The position numbers and the translations under genes were made by a program. A stretch of DNA of 64,000 nucleotides, taken from positions 496,001-560,000 of the forward strand of contig NZ_FPEH01000032.1 of the NCBI RefSeq assembly GCF_900117425.1, in the 5' to 3' direction. The DNA comes from Novosphingobium sp. NDB2Meth1 (lineage in GTDB: Bacteria > Pseudomonadota > Alphaproteobacteria > Sphingomonadales > Sphingomonadaceae). Shown in pieces: positions 10,901 through 19,900 of this stretch; position 1 is the first letter of the stretch, and each line of letters opens with the position of its first letter. The notes under the pieces were generated by a model that had not been told where the DNA came from, ran no database searches, and saw nothing but the letters and a program-made list of their open reading frames with translations.

Positions 10901-13900
10901 CCGAGGCCGCCATCGAGCACGTCCGCGCCGAGGTCGCCGACGAGCGTATCATCGCCCGACTGGCCGAGTAGCCTATCCGCGCCCGCGCCGCCGATCAGCG
11001 TATCGTTGCCCGCTCCGCCTTCCAGCGTGTCGTTGCCATCCGCACCGCGCAGCGTATCGGCTTGGGCCGAGCCGATCACGCGCTCGATCGAAGTCAGCGT
11101 GTCGCCGGCCGCATCACCGCCGCCGGACACTGTGCCATCGAGATTGACGGTGACCCCGGCGGCCGATGCGGAATAGTCCGCCGTATCGAAGCCGTCACCG
11201 CCATCGAGCGTGTCTGAACCCGCCGTGCCGACAAGCGTGTCGTCGCCCGCATCACCATAGAGCGTATCCGCGCCGACCCGGCCGATCAGCGTATCGGCAA
11301 AGGCAGAGCCGCGCAGCACCTCGACATTGGTGATCGTATCGCCCGCAGCATCGCCGCCGCTGCCGACGCTGCCGCCGAGCGAGGCGGTGACGCCGGCGGA
11401 CGAGGCCGCATAGGTCACAGTATCGAACCCGCTGCCGCCATCGATGATGTCCGCCCCGGCGCCGCCGTCCAGCGTATCGTCACCTGAACCGCCCAGCAGC
11501 GTATCGTTGCCCGCAAGGCCGCGCAGAACGTCATCCCCCGCGCCGCCGGACAGCGTTTCCGCGCCCCCGCTGCCGGTCAGCGTATCGTCGAAGGCCGAGC
11601 CATTGACCCGCTCAATCCCGGTGAGCACATCGCCCTGGGCATCGCCGCCGGTGGCTGCAGAACCGTCGAGCACGATCTGCACCGCCGCGTCGGACGTGCT
11701 GTAGTCCGCCGTGTCGAAGCCGGTGCCGCCATCGACCACGTCCGCCCCCGCGCCGCCGCGCAGCACGTCGTCTCCCGCGCCGCCGAGCAGGGTATCCCCG
11801 CCGCCGCCGCCTGAAAGCGTGTCGTTCCCGGCGCTGCCTTCCAGCGTTTCCGCCGCCGAACCGCCGATGATCGTATCGGCGTAGGCCGAGCCGATCACGC
11901 GCTCGACACCGATGAGGCTGTCGCCTTCGGCATCGCCACCGGTGGCGGTCGAACCATCGAGCGTGATCTGCACCGCCGCGGCGCTGGCGCTGTAGTCGGC
12001 AGTGTCGAAGCCGGTCCCGCCATCGAGCACATCGGCGCCCGCACCGCCCGCGAGTACGTCGTCGCCGCTGCCGCCGGACAGGGTATCGTTCCCCGCGCCG
12101 CCGGACAGAGTGTCGCTCCCCGCACCGCCCAGCAGGACTTCGTCCGCCGCGCTGCCGGTGATGGTGTCGTTGAAGTCCGAACCTTCGACCTGCTCGATGC
12201 CGCTGACCCGATCGCCCGCCGCATCGCCGCCGGAGCCAAGGCCGGTAGCGAGGTTGAGCTGGATCGCCGCTGCCGACGCCGCGTAGCTCAGCCTGTCGAA
12301 CCCCGTGCCGCCGTCGATCACATCCGCGCCCTCGCCGCCGGTGATCGCGTCGTCACCGGATCCGCCCAGCAGCGTGTCGTCTCCCGCACCGCCGGAGATC
12401 ACGTCATCGCCCGCGCCGCCTTCGAGGGTATCGGCGCCCGCGCTGCCGCCGAGCGTATCGGCAAAGGCCGAGCCGACCACGCGCTCAATGCCGCCGAGCG
12501 TATCGCCTGCCGCATCGCCGCTGCTGCCCAGACTGCCATCCGTGGCGATGGTCACGCCGCTGCCGGATGCCGAATAGTCCGCCGTGTCGAAATCGGCACC
12601 GCCGATCAGCACATCCGCGCCGATCGACCCGGTGAGCGTGTCATCCCCCGCGCCGCCGTCGAGTGTCTCGCTGCCGATGCCACCCGCAAGCCTGTCGCCG
12701 AAGGCCGAGCCGACGAGGCGTTCGATACTCGAAAGCGTGTCACCCTCGGCAAAGCCTCCAGTGCCGATACGCCCGTCGAGCCCGGCATTCACCGCGCTTG
12801 TCGAGCCTGAATAGTCAGCCGTGTCGATTCCATCGCCGCCAATCAGCGTGTCCGCGCCGAGGCTGCCGACGAGCGTATCGTCACCATCGCCCGCGCGGAT
12901 GGTTTCGCTGCCCGCGCCGCCTCCCAAGCGGTCGTCGTAGACAGAGCCGATCAGCACTTCGATGCCGATGAGCGTATCGCCCGCCGCACCGTCCGCGCCT
13001 CCGCTGCCGTCGAGCGCGATGGTGACGCCGCTGGTGGAACCGGCATAGCTGGCGGTATCGATGCCAAGGCCGCCATCGATCGCATCGGCGCCGTCACCGC
13101 CGACGATCACGTCGTTGCCGGCACCGCCCAGCAAAGTGTCGTTGCCGCCGCCGCCGTATATCGTGTCGTTGCCCGCACCGCCTTCGATGCGATCGGCGTT
13201 GTCGCTTCCGGTGAGCTGGTCGTCGAAGGCCGAGCCGATGAGGCCTTCGATATCGATGAGCACATCGCCCGCCGCATCGCCGCCGCTGCCGCCGCGCCCG
13301 TCGAGATAGGCGGTGACTGCCGCGCCGGACGCGGCGTAGCTTACCGTATCGAAGCCGCTGCCGCCGTCGAGCACGTCGTTCCCGGCGCTGCCGAGCAGGG
13401 TATCGTCGCCCGCGCCGCCGAGGATCGTTTCAGAACCTGCGCCGCCACCGAGCCTGTCGCCAAAGGCTGAGCCGATCAGGCGCGAAATGCCGACAAGCTG
13501 GTCACCGGTCGCCTCGCCGCCTGTGCCCGCCGCGCCGGAGAGGTCGACCGCGACGCCCGCAGCCGCATCCGCATAGCTCGCGGTGTTGAGGCCGCTTCCG
13601 CCGTCAAGGATGTCCGCGCCGAGCCCGCCGACGAGCAGGTCATCACCGCTGCCGCCGAGCAGGGTATCGTCGCCCGCCCCGCCCATCAGCACGTCGTCGC
13701 CCGCGCCGCCGTCGAGCCGGTCGTCCGCAGCACCACCGATGATCGTGTCATTCTGCGCCGAGCCGATCACGCCTTCGATGCCGGTGAGCACGTCGCCCTC
13801 GGCATCGCCGCCGCTTGCCGGGCCGCCATCGAGGCGCACGGTCACCCCGGCAGCGGAGTCGGCATAGCTCGCGGTGTCGAAGCCGTCCCCTCCGTCGAGC

Positions 13901-16900
13901 AGGTCTGCCCCGACGCCGCCGGTCAGGATGTCGTCGCCCATGCCGCCTAGCAGCGTATCGCTGCCACCTCCGCCCCCAAGCAAATCGTTGCCTGCCCCAC
14001 CTTCGAGCCGCTCGCCCTGCGAGGTGCCGACGATCATGTCGTCGAAGGCCGAACCGACGGCGTTCTCGATAGAGGACAGTATATCGCCCTGGGCATCGCC
14101 GCCTGCGGATAGCGAGCCGTCCAGGTTGATCGCGATGCCCGCGGAGGAGGTCGAGTAATCGGCGGTGTCCGAACCCGCGCCGCCGAGCAGCATGTCCGCA
14201 CCGGCGCCGCCGCGCAGCACATCGTTGCCGGCGCCGCCGTCGAGCACGTCGGCTCCAGCGCCGCCGTCGAGCAGGTCGTTGCCGCCGCGCCCGCGCAGCA
14301 CGTCGTCTGCGGCAGTGCCCGCAATGCTGTCGTCGAACTCGCTGCCTTCGACGATCTCGATGGAGACGAAGCTGTCGCCTGTGGCCTCCCCGCCGGTTCC
14401 GCCGGTCACAAGGCTGAGCGTGATACCTGCTGATGCGCGCGAATAGTCTGCCGTATCGAAGCCCGCGCCGCCGTCGAGTACGTCCGCACCGCCGCCGCCG
14501 CGCAAGATGTCGTCGCCGCCTTCGCCGCGCAGGGTTTCGTCGGCACCGGCGCCTGAAAACACGTCCGCCTCGGCCGAACCGATCACTTCCTCGATGCTGG
14601 TGAGCACGTCGCCTTCGGCAAGTCCGCTGGCGCTGGCGCCCCCGGCGAGAGTGACGATGACCCCGGCGAGCGAGGCCGAATAGTCGACCGTATCGTGCCC
14701 GGCGCCGCCATCGATAACATCCGCACCGGCGCCCCCGTCGATCACGTCATCGCCCGCGCCGCCGAGGATCACGTCATCCCCGCCAAGGCCGACGAGGACG
14801 TCGTTGCCCGCGCCGCCTTCGAGCGTATCGGCCTGCGACGAGCCGGTCAGCTGGTCGGCGAAAGTCGAACCGACAAGTCGCTCGATGCTGTCAAGCCGGT
14901 CGCCCGCCGCATCGCCCGCCGTGCCGCGTCCGGTAGAGAGCGAGACGGCGACACCGGAGACAGCATCGCTGTAGTCCGCCGTGTCGAAACCGGCCCCGCC
15001 GAAGAGCTGGTCTGCGCTGCCGCGCCCGGAGAGCACGTCATCGCCTGCGCCGCCGGTCAGGATGTCGTCCGCCGCCGTGCCGCGCAGGATATCGTCGTAG
15101 GCCGAGCCGATCAGGTTCTCGATATTGAGCAGGCGGTCGCCTTCCGCCGAACCGCCGGTGGAGACCGAGCCATCGACCGAGACCGAAACGCCCGAGGTCG
15201 AATCCGAGTAGTCGACGGTATCCGAGCCGTCGCCGCCGTCGAGGAGGTCAGCCCCGGCGCCACCATCGAGCCGGTCATTGCCAGCCCCGCCGCGCAGCAC
15301 GTCATCACCGCCGCCACCGACAAGGACGTCGTTGCCCGCCCCGCCGTCGAGCAGGTTGACGGCGCTGCTGCCGGTCAGGCGGTCGTCGAGCGAGGAGCCG
15401 ATCACGCCTTCGATGCTCACGAGCTGGTCGCCCGCGGCATCGCCGCCGACGCCGATGGAGCCGTCGAGCGTGACGGTGACCGCACCGTCGCTCGCGCTGT
15501 AGTCAGCCACGTCGGTGCCGGAGCCGCCGTCGAGCACATCGGCCCCGGCACTGCCGCGCAGAATGTCATCGCCCGCACCAGCGAGGATCGTCTCGCTGCC
15601 CGCGCCGCCGCCGAGACTGTCGGCATAGGCCGAGCCGATCAGGCGCTGGATATTGCTCAGCGAATCCCCGGCAGCCTCGCCCCCGGTGCCGAGCGCGCCG
15701 GAGAGATCGATGGTGACGCCCGACGCCGCACCGGCATAGCTCGCGGTGTTCAACCCGGAGCCGCCGTCGATCACGTCCGCGCCGAACCCGCCGGTGATCA
15801 CGTCGTCGCCGCTGCCGCCGAGCAGTCGGTCATCGCCCGCGCCGCCGATGATCGTATCGTCACCCGCGCCGCCGGAAATCGTTTCAGCGGCATCCGCACC
15901 GACGAGCGTGTCGTCGTAGGCCGAACCGGTCAGGTTCTCGATCCCGATGAGCTGGTCGCCCTCGGCGCTGCCACCCGCGCTGACCGAACCGTCAAGCCGC
16001 ACGGTAACGGCTTGGGCAGACGTGCCGTAGTCGACGGTATCGATGCCGTCGCCGCCTTCGATGCGGTCCGCACCGGCGCCGCCGTCGAGAACGTCGTCCC
16101 CCGCGCCGCCGCGCAGGGTATCGTTGCCTTCGCCGCCGATCAGGGTGTCATTGCCCGCGCCGCCTTCGAGCGTGTCATCGTTGAGGCTGCCGAGCAGGCG
16201 GTCGTCGAAGGCGGAACCGACAAGGCGTTCAATCCCGGCGAGTGTGTCGCCCGCTGCGTCGCCACCAATGCCGATGCTGCCGCCAAGCCCGGCAACGACG
16301 GCTTCGCTCGAGCCCGAGTAGTCGACCGTGTCGAACCCGGCGCCGCCATCGAGCACGTCCGCGCCCGCACCGCCGTCGAGGATATCATTGCCCGCGCCGC
16401 CGAGGAGGACGTCAGCCCCGTCGCGGCCTGCGAGCAGATCGTCCCCGGCGCCGCCTTCCATCGTGTCGTCGCTCGCCGCACCGTAGAGGCGGTCAGCGCC
16501 GGAAGAGCCGACCAGTCGCTCGATGGAGATCAGCGTATCGCCCTGCGCATCGCCGCCGCTGCCGGTACCTGCAGCCAGATCGACCGTCACGCCGGAGGCC
16601 GAGGTGCTGTAATCGGCGGTATCGAGCCCAGCGCCGCCGTCCAGCACGTCGGCCCCACCGCGCCCGGCGAGCTCATCATCGCCGCCGCCGCCGCGCAAGG
16701 TTTCGTCCGCGCCCGCTCCGACCAGCCGGTCGTCGAAGCCGCTGCCGGTCACTTCCTCGATTCCCGTCAGCGTATCGCCGGTGGCGGTGCCGCCGAAGCC
16801 GGTCGTGCCATCGAGATAGACGCTGACGCCGGAGCCGGAGAGGCTGTAGTCGGCCCGGTCATAGCCGGCCCCGCCATCGATGACGTCGGCGCCCGTGCCG

Positions 16901-19900
16901 CCGTCGATCACATCGTCGCCCATGCCGCCGAGCAGCGTGTCATCGCCCGCCGCGCCGACCAGCCCGTCGTTGCCATCGCCGCCGACGAGGCGGTCAGCCC
17001 GGGCGCTGCCGGTGAGTTGGTCGTCGAAGGCGGACCCCAGCACGCTTTCGATGCCGGACAAGCGGTCACCTTCTGCATCTCTGCCCGCGCCGGTGCCGGC
17101 GCCGAGATCGACGGTGACGGCGGTGGAAGAGTCGCCGTAGTCGGCCGTATCGAAGCCACTGCCGCCATCGAGCACGTCCGCCCCGGCGCCGCCGTTCAGG
17201 ATGTCGTCGCCCGCATCGCCGCGCAGTGTGTCATCGCCGCCCGCGCCGGACAGGCGATCGTCGCCGCCGCCGCCCTCGAGCGTTTCTGCCGCACCGACAC
17301 CGGTGATTGCGTCATCATAGGCAGAGCCGAGAATGCGCTCGAAGCCCGTGACCGAATCGCCCTCGGCATCGCCGCCCTCGCCCGCCGAGCCATCGAGCCG
17401 GAGCGAAATTCCGCTGCGGCTGTCCTCATAGCTCGCGGTATCGAAGCCTGCGCCGCCATCTAAGATATCGGCGCCGCCGCGCCCTTCGATCACGTCGTCG
17501 CCCGCGCCGCCGATCAGCGTGTCATTGCCGGCTGAACCGTCGAGCGTATCGGCAAAGGCTGTGCCGATCACACCTTCGATTCCGGTCAGCGTGTCACCAT
17601 CGGCATCGCCGCCACTGGCGCTGCCGAGCGCGAGATCGACGCGCACGCCCACAGTGCTGGCGCTGTAGTCGACCACGTCCACACCGGCGCCGCCATCAAG
17701 AACATCGGCCCCGGCGCTGCCGTAAAGAATGTCGTTGCCGCCCTGGCCGAGCAGCATGTCGGCATCGGTCGAGCCGCGCAGCACGTCGGCGAACGCGGAG
17801 CCGGAAATGCCTTCGATGCCGCTGTAGAGGTCGCCCTCGGCATCGCCGCCGGTGTTGGCGCCGCCATCGAGCCCGGCGTTTACCCCGGTTTGGGAGCGCC
17901 CATAATCGATGATATCGCTGCCGAGCCCGCCGATCAGCATGTCCGCACCCGCGCCGCCATCGAGCCGGTCGTTCCCCGCACCGCCATCGAGCGTATCGGC
18001 CCCGGCGCCCCCGTTAAGGCGATCATCGAAACCGGAGCCGACGATCCGCTCGATCCCGGTCAGCGTATCGCCCTGCGCATCGCCGCCGAGCCCGACCGAG
18101 CCGTCGTTACCCACGACCACACCCGTCGCGCTGGCGCTGTAGTCGGCCGTGTCAAACCCGTCGCCGCCGATCAGCCGGTCGGCGCCACCGAGGCCTGCGA
18201 GGACATCGTCACCCGCGCCGCCGCTGAGCGTGTTCGCACTGTCGTTGCCGGACAGGCGGTCCGTAAACGACGAGCCGGTGAGCGCCTCGATGCCTTCGAG
18301 CTTATCGCCCTCGGCATCGCCGCCGCTGCCAGCCGAACCGTCAAGCGCGACAGTAACCGCTGCTTCCGATGCGCTGTAGTCCGCGGTATCGAACCCTTCG
18401 CCGCCCTGGAGCAGGTCCGCCCCGCCGCCACCCGCGAGCACGTCGTCGCCAGCGCCGCCAGAGAGGCGGTTGGCCCCGGCATCGCCGATCAGACGATCGG
18501 CGTAGGCAGAGCCAGTCAGGTTCTCGATGCTGCTGAAGGTGTCGCCCGCCGCACTTCCCCCGCTGCCGGTGTTCGCGGCCAGACTGACCTGAACGGCTGA
18601 GGTGGAGTCACTATAGTCGGCTGTGTCCGTGCCGCTGCCGCCGATCAGCGTATCGGCACCGAGTCCGCCGCGCAGCACATCATCACCTGCGCCGCCATCC
18701 AGGGTGTTGTCGCCGCTGTCGCCGATCAGGGTATCGGCATAAGCGCCGCCGATCACGCGTTCTACGCCGGAAAGCCGGTCGCCCTCGGCGATATCACCGG
18801 AGGAGGCATTGCCATCGAGCCGTACGGCGACGGCGCCGCCCGCAGCGGAATAGTCGGCCGTGTCGAAGCCGTCGCCCCCGGTCAGCGTATCCGCGCCGAG
18901 ATCACCGAGAAGCGTGTCATCGCCGCCATTGCCCGATAGCGTATTGTCTCCTGCATCGCCGCCGAGGCGGTCGGCGAAAGCCGAGCCGGAAAGCGCCTCG
19001 ATCCCGCGCAGGATGTCACCTGCCGCATCGCCGCCAGTGCCCGGAGCACCGTCAAGCGCGACTGAAACGCCCGCACTTGAGCTTGAATAGTCAGCCGTAT
19101 CAAAGCCCGCGCCGCCAAGCAGAGTATCCGCTCCGCCTCCGCCCGAAAGCCGGTCGTTGCCATCGCCGCCGACAAGCGTGTCGTCCGCATTGCCGCCGAT
19201 CAGCACGTCGTCGCGCGCCGAGCCGACCACTTTCTCGACATTGGTCAGCCGGTCGCCGTCGGCATCGCCGCCTTCGGAGAGCGTGCCATCCAGCCGCACC
19301 GTCACGCCCGCGCGCGAGGCGCTGTAGTCGACGGTGTCGAAACCTTCGCCGCCGTCGATGGCATCGGCCCCGCCCAGGCCGATGAGCACATCGTCCCCGG
19401 CAAGGCCGCGCAGCACATCGTCACCCGCCGAGCCGACAAGGGTATCGCCGAAGCCTGAGCCTTCGAGCCCTTCGATGCTGACAAAGCGGTCACCTACGGC
19501 GTCGCCGCCATCGCGCAGCGAACCGTCGAGCGAGACACGCACGCCGGCGCTGGAGCCCGCGTAGCTCGCGATATCGAAACCGGCGCCGCCATTGAGCACG
19601 TCGGCGCCGAAGCCGCCTTCCAGCACGTCATCGCCCACACCGCCGGAGAGCGTTTCATCGCCTCGGCCGCCGACGAGTTTGTCGTCAAAGGCGCTGCCCT
19701 TGAGCACCTCGATATTGGCGTAAGTGTCGCCTTCGGCATCGCCGCCGCGGCTGATCCGGCCATCGAGATAGACTTCGACGCCGACCGCACTGGCGCTGAA
19801 ATCGACCGTATCGATCCCGCCTGCGCCGTCGATCCGGTCAGCCCCCGCACCGCCCGTAATCGTATTGTCCCCGCCATCGCCGGTTAGCGCATCGTCGAAG

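Noticed and set aside
14695..17463. Long open frames (up to 922 codons) on the plus strand across the RTX gene
   Set aside because: They lie antisense to the RTX repeats, are low-complexity, and arise from the fixed codon bias and repeat periodicity; no start context or recognisable domain.
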